From Alcaligenes faecalis (GTDB lineage: Bacteria; Pseudomonadota; Gammaproteobacteria; Burkholderiales; Burkholderiaceae_B), in the NCBI RefSeq assembly GCF_041521385.1, contig NZ_CP168006.1:2958132-3022131 (forward strand): a stretch of 64,000 nucleotides of DNA, in the 5' to 3' direction. The notes beneath the pieces are model-generated. The model was not told the DNA's origin. It saw only the letters and a list, made by a program, of their open reading frames with translations, and searched no databases. Positions 17,572 to 25,971 of the stretch are shown piece after piece; positions within the stretch are counted from its first letter, which is position 1; every line of letters starts with the position of its first letter. Position numbers and translations under genes: made by a program.

Positions 17572-18167
17572 TAAGCACACAGGACATCAGCGGTATTGTG
17601 CTGGCAGGTGGTCGGGCCCGGCGTTTTGATTTGTCGGGCCAGATCGATAAAGGCTTGCTGCTGTTGCAGGGCCAACCCTTGGTCCAGCATTTGGTGCGTC
17701 GCCTGCGTCCGCAGGTGGGGACTATCCTGATCAGTGCCAATCGCAATCCTGAACAATATGTCCATTGGGGCCGCGTGGTCCCGGATGCGCTGGAGCTGGA
17801 GGGCTATCTGGGCCCGCTGGCCGGTTTGGCCAGTGTGCTGAATCAGATCAGCACGCCGTGGGCCTTGTCCTGCCCGGTGGATTTGCCCTTTGTACCCGTG
17901 GATTTGGGCAAGCGGCTGATCAAGGCCGTAGAAGAGCAGGGCGCGGTTGCCGCCTATGCACAGACAGAGCGCAGTCATCCTTTGTGTTTGTTATTGCGTG
18001 CTGATCAGGCCGCGGGCCTGAAAGAATATCTGCTCAGCGGCGAGCGCCGCGTCATGAGCTGGCTGGAAAGCATAGACGCGGTGGAGGTAGATTTCCGCGA
18101 TGCGCCGGAACATGCTTTCTTCAATATCAATACGCCGCAGGATCTGGATCAGGCCCAAAGCTGGTAA
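17568..18167 (+). CDS. mobA: Molybdenum cofactor guanylyltransferase
   Basis: The 199-aa protein begins with the nucleotidyltransferase motif [14 protein letters not shown] and has the lysine of the GTP-binding loop in [12 protein letters not shown]. MobA joins GMP to Mo-molybdopterin, giving the MGD form that FdsA binds as a bis-complex. It starts inside the moaA stop codon (ATGATAAG junction). The motif lacks one glycine of the usual LAGGxSxRMG, a modest divergence. A terminator follows. Confidence 0.9.
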   Translation: MISTQDISGIVLAGGRARRFDLSGQIDKGLLLLQGQPLVQHLVRRLRPQVGTILISANRNPEQYVHWGRVVPDALELEGYLGPLAGLASVLNQISTPWALSCPVDLPFVPVDLGKRLIKAVEEQGAVAAYAQTERSHPLCLLLRADQAAGLKEYLLSGERRVMSWLESIDAVEVDFRDAPEHAFFNINTPQDLDQAQSW

Positions 18168-18292
18168 ACCTGTTGTAGTGGTTTTGCTGCTCGTGTGTGA
18201 ATGTTCCTTTACGTAGGCCTGCTCAGAAGCCGGCTGTCTTTACTTGAAGAATTTTTAAATAGCGCCAAACAAAAACAAACAACGCAAAAAAC

Positions 18293-18316
18293 CGCCCTGA
18301 TCAGGGCGATTTTTTT
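18293..18316. terminator. Terminator between convergent mobA and moeA
   Basis: CGCCCTGATCAGGGCG is a perfect 16-bp palindrome flanked by an A run on the left and a T run on the right, so it can act on both convergent transcripts. Confidence 0.88.
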
Positions 18317-18350
18317 ATGGCAAAGCCAAAGCGTGGATAAGCGTCCGAGC

Positions 18351-19556
18351 TTATGCCTGCCACTGGCTGTATTCATACAGACGCACCACATTGCCGGGGG
18401 CGACATGGGAGTCGGCAGGGATGCGGGCCAGTGCCTGAGCCCAGGGCAGGGAGCTGATCACGCCCGAGCCCTGATTATTGAATGGACGCGCCAGCAGGCG
18501 ACCTTGTTCGTCGCTATCCACTTGTACTCGGATGAACTCTTCGCGGTCACCTTCAAAGTGGCGCTCGCCTTGCAAAATGCCGTAGCGAATCGCAGGCAGT
18601 ACTTGATGGCGGCCTTGCAGTCGACGAATCAGCGGTGACACCATCAAGGAAAACACGGCGTAGGAGGACACCGGATTGCCGGGCAGGCAGACCAGGGGCT
18701 TGTTGTCTATGTACGCCAGTGCCAGCGGTTTACCAGGCTTCATGCGCACTTTCCACAGATCCAACTGACCGCCTATTCCTTCGATAGCCGGTTTCACAAA
18801 ATCCTTTTCACCGACCGAGACACCGCCTACGGTCAGCACCAGGTCGCAGCGTTGCAGCAGCTCTTTCAGGGCGTCTTGAATAGCTTCCAGTGTGTCTTTG
18901 GCATGGACAGCATGGACTGTTTCAACCCCTAGTGCTTGAAGCTGTGCACACAGCATGGGAGCGTTGGAATTGTAGATCTGGCCGGTTTCCAGTGGCTGAC
19001 CGGCGGGGGTCAGCTCGTCGCCTGTGGTCAGAATGCCCACCGTCAGGCGAGGGTAGACCTGTAGTTGGGCATGGCCTTGCGCAGCCAGTTGGGCAATATG
19101 GGCTGCTGTCAGCTTGGTGCCTGTGGTGATCAGCACCTCACCGATGCGCATGTCTTCTCCACGGCGGCGGATGTTCACGCCCGCGGTGGGCATGTCCAGA
19201 ATGCGTACGCCTTGTTCGTCTTCCTGGCAGTTTTCCTGAATTACCACCGTATCGGCACCGGGCGGCAGCATGCTGCCGGTAAAGATGCGAATCGCCATGT
19301 TCTCTTTCAGCGTTTCAGGAATATCGCCGGCATAGCAGCGTTGCTGAATGGGCAACACCTTGCCATCGGCAATATCAGCCAGGCGCAGGGCATAGCCGTC
19401 CATGGCGCTATTGTCGGCGGGCGGCATGTCTAGCTGGGCTTGAATATCCTGGGCCAGAATACGTCCCAAGGCTTGCGACAAGTCGCAGGTCTCGGTGTGG
19501 GTGGGAACTTGCCCTGCCTGGGCCAGCCTTTGCTGTGCTACGTCAAATTCGATCAT
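18351..19556 (-). CDS. moeA: Molybdopterin molybdenumtransferase
   Basis: A 401-aa MoeA. The N-terminal domain has MPPADNSAMDGYAL near residue 44, with the aspartates that help bind molybdate, and the central domain has GGVSVGEKDF and CLPGNPVSS near residue 300. MoeA inserts molybdate into adenylylated molybdopterin. It is the last gene of the leftward moaCDEB-moeA group and lies 94 bp after moaB. Confidence 0.94.
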   Translation of the reverse strand: MIEFDVAQQRLAQAGQVPTHTETCDLSQALGRILAQDIQAQLDMPPADNSAMDGYALRLADIADGKVLPIQQRCYAGDIPETLKENMAIRIFTGSMLPPGADTVVIQENCQEDEQGVRILDMPTAGVNIRRRGEDMRIGEVLITTGTKLTAAHIAQLAAQGHAQLQVYPRLTVGILTTGDELTPAGQPLETGQIYNSNAPMLCAQLQALGVETVHAVHAKDTLEAIQDALKELLQRCDLVLTVGGVSVGEKDFVKPAIEGIGGQLDLWKVRMKPGKPLALAYIDNKPLVCLPGNPVSSYAVFSLMVSPLIRRLQGRHQVLPAIRYGILQGERHFEGDREEFIRVQVDSDEQGRLLARPFNNQGSGVISSLPWAQALARIPADSHVAPGNVVRLYEYSQWQA

Positions 19557-19650
19557 AGGATGGATAAATTCGATAAAACGATGTGTGGCTCAGGGCGTCA
19601 GAGCACGGTGGAAAGAAGGTTGTTCGGGAGCTGCTCTGCCTGTGTTGGTA

Positions 19651-20181
19651 TCAGGGCGTGGCTGGCTCCAGATACTCAGAGGCGAAATTGCACGGACGAT
19701 GGCGGCTGTCCAGTTGTTCTTTCAGGATCTTTTCCCAGGCCAGCTTGCAGGCACCGCCCGAGCCGGGAATGCAGAACAGCAAGGTTCGGTTGGCCGTGCC
19801 AGCCAGCGCATCGGATTGCAAGGCCGAGGAGCCAATATCCTGATAGGACAGGTAGCGGAACTGTTCGCCAAAGCCGGTAATGACCTGATCCAACAAGGGG
19901 GTGACTGCGGCAATTGTGGATTTCTTGTGGCTGAAGCCGGTGCCGCCATTGCAGATGATGACGTTGATTTCCGGGTCCAGAATCCACTGGCTGAGCAGGG
20001 CGCGGATGGCGTAAATATTATCCTTGCTGATGGCTCGCTGTACGCAGTAGTGGCCGTTTTCTGTCAGGCTGGCTGCCAGGTAATCGCCGGAAGTGTCATC
20101 ATCCGGGCCTCGGCGGTCCGAGATGGTCAGCACCGCCGCGTTCAAGCGGGCAGCGGGTAAATCAGTCTTGGCTTTAGACAT
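19651..20181 (-). CDS. moaB: Molybdopterin adenylyltransferase (MoaB/MogA type)
   Basis: The 176-aa protein has the MoaB/Mog fold: LTISDRRGPDDDTSGDYLA at the start, NGGTGFSHKKST at the molybdopterin site, and FCIPGSGGACKLAWEKIL towards the C-terminus. This type adenylylates molybdopterin ahead of MoeA. I chose the ATG at 20181 (MSKAKTDLPAAR), which overlaps the end of moaE by 8 nt; a longer frame of 33 codons runs inside moaE and is unlikely. Confidence 0.88.
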   Translation of the reverse strand: MSKAKTDLPAARLNAAVLTISDRRGPDDDTSGDYLAASLTENGHYCVQRAISKDNIYAIRALLSQWILDPEINVIICNGGTGFSHKKSTIAAVTPLLDQVITGFGEQFRYLSYQDIGSSALQSDALAGTANRTLLFCIPGSGGACKLAWEKILKEQLDSRHRPCNFASEYLEPATP

Positions 20182-20653
20182 GCTTGTGGGTGTCCGCAGA
20201 GGTATTCCAGGAGTCGGTTTTCTGGGCGTCGCTGTCGCGCTGCTGTACCCAGAAACGCTTGCCGTCAGCCAAGGTTTCACGCTTCCAGAAAGGAGCGCGG
20301 GTTTTCAGTACGTCCATGATGAATTCGCAGGCGCGAAAAGCGTCGCCACGGTGGGCACTGGTGACACCAACATAAACGATTTGTTCGGTCAGGTGCAGCT
20401 CGCCCACACGGTGTACGACCAGCGTGTCCAGTATGGGCCAGCGTTGACGAGCCTGCTCGCAAACCGCTTCAATCTCGCGCTCGCACATGCCGGGGTAGTG
20501 TTCCAGGAACAGGGATTCGGTGGCGGTGCCGTCGGCCTGATCGCGCACATAGCCGGTAAAGGTCACCATGGCACCGGCTTTGCCGCCAGCCGTGGCGCGC
20601 AGCTCGGCGTTCAGGGCGGCAACATCAAAATCGTCGGTCTGGATGCGAATCAT
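20174..20653 (-). CDS. moaE: Molybdopterin synthase catalytic subunit
   Basis: A 159-aa MoaE: GAMVTFTGYVRD near residue 30 and the catalytic lysines near the C-terminal third (FWKRETLADGKRFWV). With MoaD it adds the dithiolene sulfurs to cyclic pyranopterin monophosphate. The ATG at 20653 is separated by 1 bp from the moaD stop. The last residues (from QRDSDAQKTDSWN) form a polar tail. Confidence 0.93.
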   Translation of the reverse strand: MIRIQTDDFDVAALNAELRATAGGKAGAMVTFTGYVRDQADGTATESLFLEHYPGMCEREIEAVCEQARQRWPILDTLVVHRVGELHLTEQIVYVGVTSAHRGDAFRACEFIMDVLKTRAPFWKRETLADGKRFWVQQRDSDAQKTDSWNTSADTHKHV

Positions 20654-20654
20654 C

Positions 20655-20912
20655 TCAACCTCCAGTGACGGGCTCGAACACAGCCACTTCATCACCGGGT
20701 CGGACAGGGTCGGTGGGCTTGGCGTGGAACTGGTTCACCGCGACATGCAGGCGGCCGGCCATATCGCTCAAATTCGGGTGGCGCTGCAGCAGAGCATCCG
20801 TCCATTGCTGGACGGTGCCTTCCTGAGGCCATTCCCAGTTTTCCTGGCGCTGGCCTGTGCGTTCGGCCACTTGGGCGAAGTACAGGACGCGCAATGTTAA
20901 AGGGCTTGTCAT
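20655..20912 (-). CDS. moaD: Molybdopterin synthase sulfur carrier subunit
   Basis: An 85-aa ubiquitin-like protein ending in the required GG (VFEPVTGG), which is adenylylated and thiocarboxylated to carry sulfur to MoaE. It is 19 bp after moaC and 1 bp before moaE, as usual for this operon. It keeps the standard MoaD length. Confidence 0.93.
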   Translation of the reverse strand: MTSPLTLRVLYFAQVAERTGQRQENWEWPQEGTVQQWTDALLQRHPNLSDMAGRLHVAVNQFHAKPTDPVRPGDEVAVFEPVTGG

Positions 20913-20931
20913 GCTATCTCCGTGAAAGGGC

Positions 20932-21435
20932 TTAGAGCTGGGCAGTCCAGGTCCCGCTTTTGCCGCCGGTTTTCTCCAGCAAACGGGTCTGTTCGATCAC
21001 AATGCCTTTGTCGGCCGCTTTACACATATCGTAAATCGTCAGGGCGGCAATGGAGCAGGCCGTCATGGCTTCCATCTCGACGCCGGTCGTGTAGCGGGTG
21101 CGGCAGGTGGCCAGCACCGCAATGGTGCCTGTTGAGGCGTCGCTTTCAAAATCAATGCCGACAAAATCCAAAGGCAGGCTGTGGCACATGGGAATCAGCT
21201 CGGCACAGCGTTTGGCGGCCAGCACGCCGGCCACGCGTGCGGTGTTCAGCACTTCGCCCTTGGCATTGTGCTGGGCCGACAGTAATTGGTAGGCGGCAGG
21301 ACTCAGACGCACCACGGCGCGGGCGGTTGCCGAGCGGGAGGTGGCGGATTTGTGGCTGACATCGACCATCTGAACTTTCCCATCTTCATCCAGATGGGAA
21401 AGGTGCAAATCTGTATTTTCGGTAGGGGTGCTCAT
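20932..21435 (-). CDS. moaC: Cyclic pyranopterin monophosphate synthase
   Basis: The 167-aa MoaC converts the MoaA product to cyclic pyranopterin monophosphate. Family blocks seen are MVDVSHKSATSRSATARAVV, KRCAELIPMCHSLPLDFVG and TGVEMEAMTACSIAALTIYD. It is the first gene of the leftward group. A TATAAT on the - strand at 21487-21492 could be its -10 box, but I see no matching -35 and no Moco-riboswitch-like structure in the 80-bp gap to dctR. Confidence 0.94.
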   Translation of the reverse strand: MSTPTENTDLHLSHLDEDGKVQMVDVSHKSATSRSATARAVVRLSPAAYQLLSAQHNAKGEVLNTARVAGVLAAKRCAELIPMCHSLPLDFVGIDFESDASTGTIAVLATCRTRYTTGVEMEAMTACSIAALTIYDMCKAADKGIVIEQTRLLEKTGGKSGTWTAQL

Positions 21436-21515
21436 GATCGCTCCGGGGACCGGGCCTAGTGCGCGGCTCTAATTGTTTATGGTTGCATTATATACACCCG
21501 GTGCGGTGGCTCTGA

Positions 21516-22154
21516 TTAAGGCGCCGATGGGTTACGGTCTTCCCGCAGGCGGGCCGGGTCCAGTAGTCGGGCCAGCTCGATCAGGGTACGGGCCTGCATT
21601 TTTTCCAGTGCTCGGGCGCGGTGTACCTCCACCGTGCGCATGGTGATGTTCAGGTCCTGGGCAATCTGCTTGTTCAGCCGTCCTTCCAGCGCCAGGGCCA
21701 GCACCTCGCGCTCGCGTTGGGACAAGGTGTCCAGTCGCTCTTCCAGCGCCTGCTCATTGTCGCGCTCTGCCTGGCTGGCCTCGTAGCTGCGCAGCACGTC
21801 CAGCACGCGGTCCACCAGGTCGTTATCGTTAAAAGGCTTTTCGATGAAATCCGCCGCGCCTTGTTTCAGCGCGTTTACGGCCAGGGGCAGGTCGCCGTGG
21901 CCAGTCAGGAAAATAACGGGCAGGCAGGACTGGCGCAGGCGCAATTGCTCAAAGACTTCCAGGCCTGACAAGCCGTCCATGCGTATGTCGAGCAGAATGC
22001 AGCCGTGGGTTTCGGGGCTGAGGGCATTCAGAAAAGCCTCGCCGTTTTCCCAACGTTCGGTATTGACCTGACGGGTGGAGAAAAGCCAGGACAGGGCATC
22101 GCGGATGGCCGGGTCGTCGTCCACGATGTGGACCAAAGGGGCGCGCTTAGTCAT
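21516..22154 (-). CDS. dctR: FixJ/NarL-type response regulator of C4-dicarboxylate uptake
   Basis: The 212-aa protein has a receiver domain (HIVDDDPAIRDALSWLF, phospho-acceptor Asp in ILLDIRMDGLSG) and a LuxR-type helix-turn-helix (LSQREREVLALALEGRLNKQIAQ). It is the partner of the kinase encoded just upstream, with an 8-nt overlap. The two lie divergent to the TRAP transporter dctPQM, exactly as DctSR in Rhodobacter capsulatus, which activates dctPQM. The in-frame TTG at 22160 is a weaker start choice. Confidence 0.85.
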   Translation of the reverse strand: MTKRAPLVHIVDDDPAIRDALSWLFSTRQVNTERWENGEAFLNALSPETHGCILLDIRMDGLSGLEVFEQLRLRQSCLPVIFLTGHGDLPLAVNALKQGAADFIEKPFNDNDLVDRVLDVLRSYEASQAERDNEQALEERLDTLSQREREVLALALEGRLNKQIAQDLNITMRTVEVHRARALEKMQARTLIELARLLDPARLREDRNPSAP

Positions 22155-24117
22155 GTTCAATCAAGGGTAAGGAAAACAGGAAGGTGGCACCGTGGGGAAC
22201 CCCGTTTTCAAACCAGAGTTTGCCATGGTGCAGCTCCACAATGGAGCGGCAAATATTCAGGCCAATGCCCAGGCCCTGGGCTTTGGTGGTGGTAAAGGCC
22301 TGGAACACTTCGGCCATGATCGTGGCTGCCACACCAGGGCCCTGGTCGGCCACCATCACCAGCACCACGCCGTTGCTGGCCTGCATGCTGACTTCCAGTA
22401 CCCGGCGCTCTGGCTCCAGGCCGGACATGGCCTCAGCGGCATTGCGCAGCAGGTTGAAAATCAGTTGTTCCAGCAGCACCTTGTCGCCCATGACGGGCAG
22501 GTTCTCGGGGTGGGAGGGCACAATCAACTGAATCTGGTGGTGACGCAGGCCTGCTTTGGCCATGGCCAGTGCGCCTTGCAGGGCATCAGGCAAGTTCAGG
22601 GAGCTGAGCTGAGGGTCGCGCTTGCGGACAAAGTCGTGGATGCGGTGGATGATTTGTCCGGCACGACGGGTTTGTTCTGCCAGACTTTCCAGGCCTCGGC
22701 GCAGTTGCTTGGGGTCCAGCGGTTCCTGGCCCAGCAGGTTCAGGGAGCCGGCTGCATAGCTGGCAATGGCCGAGAGCGGCTGGTTCAGTTCATGGGCCAG
22801 TGTGGAGGCCATCTCGCCCATGGTGATGAGTTTGGCCGTATGGTGCAGTTGCTCGGATTGTGAACTGGCCAAGGCTTCTGCCTGTTTGCGTGAACTGACA
22901 TCGATGATGGAGCTGATCCAGCCTACGTGCCGCTGCTGGGCGTCAATCAGTGGGGATTCAAAGACCTGCACATCAACGCGCGAGCCGTCCGGGCGCTGGA
23001 ACAGCGTGTCAAAGACTTGCACGGAGCGGGAGGATTTCAGACGGTCCCGACGCTCCAGCGTTTCATCCATCATCTCCGGCACCCACCAGGGCATGGGGGG
23101 CACCAGACCGATAACCTCTTCGCTGCTACGGCCTACCAGCTCGCAAAACGCCGGGTTGACATACAGCACCTTGCCGTCCAGATCGCGGGCGCGCATACCG
23201 GTCACCATGGAGTTCTCGATGGCACTGCGAAAGGCTTGTTCCTGCATCAGGGCTAGTTCCGCATCGCGGCGCTTGCGGGCGTAGTGATGCTGCATGGCCA
23301 GGTTCACCACAGCCAGCAGGGCCAGACCGGCAATCACGGTCAGCAGCAAGGTGAAGGTGGGAATGTTTGTTTGTGGATAAGGCGTCATCAGCAAGCGCAC
23401 ACCATGCAGGGGCGGGTCTACCGACATGGCGTAACGCAATTCGCTTTGCCCCGGCTCGCCTTTGGAGCGTGTGGCAAGCGTCTGATCGCCCTGGTCAATC
23501 AAGGAAACGTGATATTGCTCGGCGATCCACCAGGGCACGTTCTCCATCAGGATGGTGGCCAGGGAAAAAGTGGCGCGCAAGGTGCCGACAATATCGTTGT
23601 GCTCGTAAATGGGCACCACCAGATCCAGCACGCTTTCCTGATGCTCATTGGAGTAGTAGGCCGGCAGCCAGGTAGAGGTGCGCGGTGTGCTGACGTGGGC
23701 CGCAATCCGGGTGTCGGCACCCGGTGGCCGCACCAGCAAGGTGGTGCCAAAGCGATCTTGTACCGCGACTTTGAGTAGATCGGGGTGAATGGTCTTGAAG
23801 TGCTGTAGCTGCGTTAATGCCGTCTGGGTGGTGATGGGCTGGGAGTGGACTTTAATCTCACTGGCAATGCGGCGTAAATTGTTCTCATGCGAGCGCAACT
23901 GAAAGGACAGGGACTGCTCTACCCACAAGGCATTGCGTATCAGTTCGTTGGATTGCTCCTCATGGCGCTCTTTGCTGACTGCCCAGGCAAACACGCCCAT
24001 CAGCAGCACAATAATCAGAATGGCCAAAATAGGCACATAGCTGCTGATCGGGTGGGCAGCCAGGGTGCGTGAGGCAGACTGGCGCATGAATCCGGACGGA
24101 CGGGCAAGACGCATCAT
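22147..24117 (-). CDS. dctS: Membrane sensor histidine kinase for C4-dicarboxylates (DctS-like)
   Basis: A kinase of about 656 aa. Membrane helix 1 (YVPILAILIIVLLMGVFAWAV) and helix 2 (LLLTVIAGLALLAVVNLAM) frame a periplasmic sensing domain of about 230 residues. A PAS domain follows (MVTGMRARDLDGKVLYVNPAFCELVG), then the His box TLAHELNQPLSAI and the ATPase block (NLLRNAAEAM, DQGPGV, GLGIGLNIC). It belongs with the downstream response regulator and probably senses external dicarboxylates. I took the first of two adjacent ATGs at 24117; no strong Shine-Dalgarno marks the start. Confidence 0.85.
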   Translation of the reverse strand: MMRLARPSGFMRQSASRTLAAHPISSYVPILAILIIVLLMGVFAWAVSKERHEEQSNELIRNALWVEQSLSFQLRSHENNLRRIASEIKVHSQPITTQTALTQLQHFKTIHPDLLKVAVQDRFGTTLLVRPPGADTRIAAHVSTPRTSTWLPAYYSNEHQESVLDLVVPIYEHNDIVGTLRATFSLATILMENVPWWIAEQYHVSLIDQGDQTLATRSKGEPGQSELRYAMSVDPPLHGVRLLMTPYPQTNIPTFTLLLTVIAGLALLAVVNLAMQHHYARKRRDAELALMQEQAFRSAIENSMVTGMRARDLDGKVLYVNPAFCELVGRSSEEVIGLVPPMPWWVPEMMDETLERRDRLKSSRSVQVFDTLFQRPDGSRVDVQVFESPLIDAQQRHVGWISSIIDVSSRKQAEALASSQSEQLHHTAKLITMGEMASTLAHELNQPLSAIASYAAGSLNLLGQEPLDPKQLRRGLESLAEQTRRAGQIIHRIHDFVRKRDPQLSSLNLPDALQGALAMAKAGLRHHQIQLIVPSHPENLPVMGDKVLLEQLIFNLLRNAAEAMSGLEPERRVLEVSMQASNGVVLVMVADQGPGVAATIMAEVFQAFTTTKAQGLGIGLNICRSIVELHHGKLWFENGVPHGATFLFSLPLIEHD

Positions 24118-24232
24118 GACAAAAGGTTTCGGATTTCCACAATAGATAATTCGGGATCGCTTTTTTAAGCTACACGCTTTCACGCAAATCAATCAATAAC
24201 ACGTGTCGGTTCCCCACCGACCGGAGGCAAAC

Positions 24233-25216
24233 ATGAAAAAGACCCTTGTGGCCAGCTTGCTGGCGTCCGTATTTTTGTCCGCGCCTGTTCTGGCTGACCC
24301 CATGATCATCAAGTTCAGCCACGTTGTGTCGCCCGATACACCAAAAGGCAAGGGGGCATTGCGCTTTAAAGAACTGGCTGAAAAATACACCGAGGGCAAG
24401 GTCGTTGTCGAAGTCTACCCGAACTCGCAACTGTACAAAGACAAGGAAGAGCTGGAAGCGTTGCAACTGGGCGCCGTACACATGCTGGCCCCATCGCTGG
24501 CCAAGTTTGGTCCTCTGGGTGTGCGCGAATTTGAGGTGTTCGATCTGCCTTTTATCTTCAATGACCGTACGGACCTGCGTAAAGTGACCGAGGGGCCGGT
24601 GGGCCGGATGTTGCTGGACAAGCTGGAACCCAAAGGTATCAAGGGCCTGTCCTACTGGGATAACGGCTTTAAGGTCATGAGTGCCAACACGCCCTTGAAA
24701 AGCGTGGACGATTTCCTGGGTCTGAAGATGCGTATCCAGTCCTCCAAGGTTCTGGAAGCCCAGTTCAAGGCATTGGACGCTGTGCCTCAGGTGATGGCGT
24801 TCTCCGAGGTGTACCAGGCCCTGCAAACCGGTGTGGTTGATGGCACCGAGAACCCGCCATCCAATATGTACACCCAGAAAATGCACGAAGTGCAAAAACA
24901 CGCCACCGTGTCCAACCACGGTTATCTGGGCTATGCCGTGATCGTGAACAAGAAGTTCTGGGAAGGTCTGCCTGACGATATTCGCCAAGGCATGGAAAAA
25001 GCCATGGACGAAGCCACGGTTTACGCCAACGACATTGCTGAGCAAGAGAACAACGATTCCATGAAGGCCATGCAAGAGTCCGGCAAGACTCAGTTCTATC
25101 CGTTGAGCGATGCCGAGCGCCAGGAATGGGTCAAGCAGTTGCAGCCTGTTCACAAGGAAATGGCGTCCCGTATCGGTCAGGACGTGATCGATGCCTTTTA
25201 CAAGGCGACCGAATAA
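24233..25216 (+). CDS. dctP: TRAP transporter C4-dicarboxylate-binding protein
   Basis: The 327-aa periplasmic receptor has a Sec signal peptide (MKKTLVASLLASVFLSAPVLA) cut before DPMIIKFSHVV. The conserved TRAP segments KMRIQSSKVLEAQF, with the Arg that binds a carboxylate, and GVVDGTENPPSNMYTQK are present. GGAGG sits 7 nt before the ATG at 24233; an in-frame ATG 30 bp upstream would spoil the signal peptide. It delivers succinate, malate or fumarate to DctQM. Confidence 0.93.
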   Translation: MKKTLVASLLASVFLSAPVLADPMIIKFSHVVSPDTPKGKGALRFKELAEKYTEGKVVVEVYPNSQLYKDKEELEALQLGAVHMLAPSLAKFGPLGVREFEVFDLPFIFNDRTDLRKVTEGPVGRMLLDKLEPKGIKGLSYWDNGFKVMSANTPLKSVDDFLGLKMRIQSSKVLEAQFKALDAVPQVMAFSEVYQALQTGVVDGTENPPSNMYTQKMHEVQKHATVSNHGYLGYAVIVNKKFWEGLPDDIRQGMEKAMDEATVYANDIAEQENNDSMKAMQESGKTQFYPLSDAERQEWVKQLQPVHKEMASRIGQDVIDAFYKATE

Positions 25217-25242
25217 AGTCGGTTTTCCCTGATTGTCTTGTA

Positions 25243-25261
25243 CAGGTCTGTTTCAGACCTG
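25243..25261. promoter_or_regulatory. Hairpin between dctP and dctQ
   Basis: CAGGTCTG and CAGACCTG flank a TTT loop in the 119-bp gap between dctP and dctQ. Such a structure can end part of the transcripts or protect dctP mRNA, giving more receptor than membrane subunits. The following T run is short and interrupted (CTCCGTTTTTC). Confidence 0.55.
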
Positions 25262-25335
25262 CTCCGTTTTTCTTCCCGCTACTGCGCTGCGCCTGCCCGT
25301 GATCCGGGTGGGCTCGCTGTAGTCTGGAGCTACCC

Positions 25336-25971
25336 ATGTTCTTACGTATTCTGGACCGCTTTGAGGAGGCGTTCATTTCGCTTCTCATGGTGGCCGCCGT
25401 GGTGATTATTTTCGTAGCGGTCTGCCAGCGTTACTCGGTCAGCATGCTGGCTGATCTGGTGTCCTGGTCGCGTGCCCAGGGTTACGAATCCGTGATGGCT
25501 ATGGCCCGTTCAAGCTATCGCAGTGTGGCTGGCATCAATTTGCTTTGGGCGCAGGAGCTTTGTATTTACCTGTTTGTCTGGATGGCCAAGTTTGGCGCCG
25601 CATACGGCGTACGCGTGGGTATCCACGTGGGGGTGGACGTGCTGGTTAACGCGGTAGGACCGCGTTGGCGTCATCTGCTGGTGGTGATTTCCCTGTTCGC
25701 CGGTGCCTTGTTTACCGCCATGGTTGCCTGGATTGGCGGCAGCTTTGTGTACGACATTGCCCAGACAGCCCAAGTGTCGGCTGACCTGGAGGTGCCAGTA
25801 TGGATTGTGTATCTGGCGGTGCCTGCGGGTTCCCTGCTGATGTGCTTCCGTTTCCTGCAAGCCTTGATGAATTTCATTCAGACTGGCCAGTTGCCCCATC
25901 ACGAGCCTGCGGCTGATCTGATCGCTGAAACAGAGCGCGGTGTGTCTGAATCCGAAGGAGCGCGCGCATGA
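25336..25971 (+). CDS. dctQ: TRAP transporter small membrane subunit
   Basis: A 211-aa protein with four membrane helices: one near residue 20 (LLMVAAVVIIFVAVCQRYSV), two around residues 74-135, and one near residue 160. The loop between the first two helices carries an extra hydrophilic segment of about 30 residues (LVSWSRAQGYESVMAMARSS), longer than in simple DctQ proteins. The C-terminal tail is acidic. It overlaps dctM by 4 nt. Confidence 0.88.
   Translation: MFLRILDRFEEAFISLLMVAAVVIIFVAVCQRYSVSMLADLVSWSRAQGYESVMAMARSSYRSVAGINLLWAQELCIYLFVWMAKFGAAYGVRVGIHVGVDVLVNAVGPRWRHLLVVISLFAGALFTAMVAWIGGSFVYDIAQTAQVSADLEVPVWIVYLAVPAGSLLMCFRFLQALMNFIQTGQLPHHEPAADLIAETERGVSESEGARA

Noticed and set aside
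19651..20280. Longer MoaB start with 33 extra residues
   Set aside because: The extension lies inside moaE coding sequence; the ATG at 20181 fits the family and the overlap pattern.
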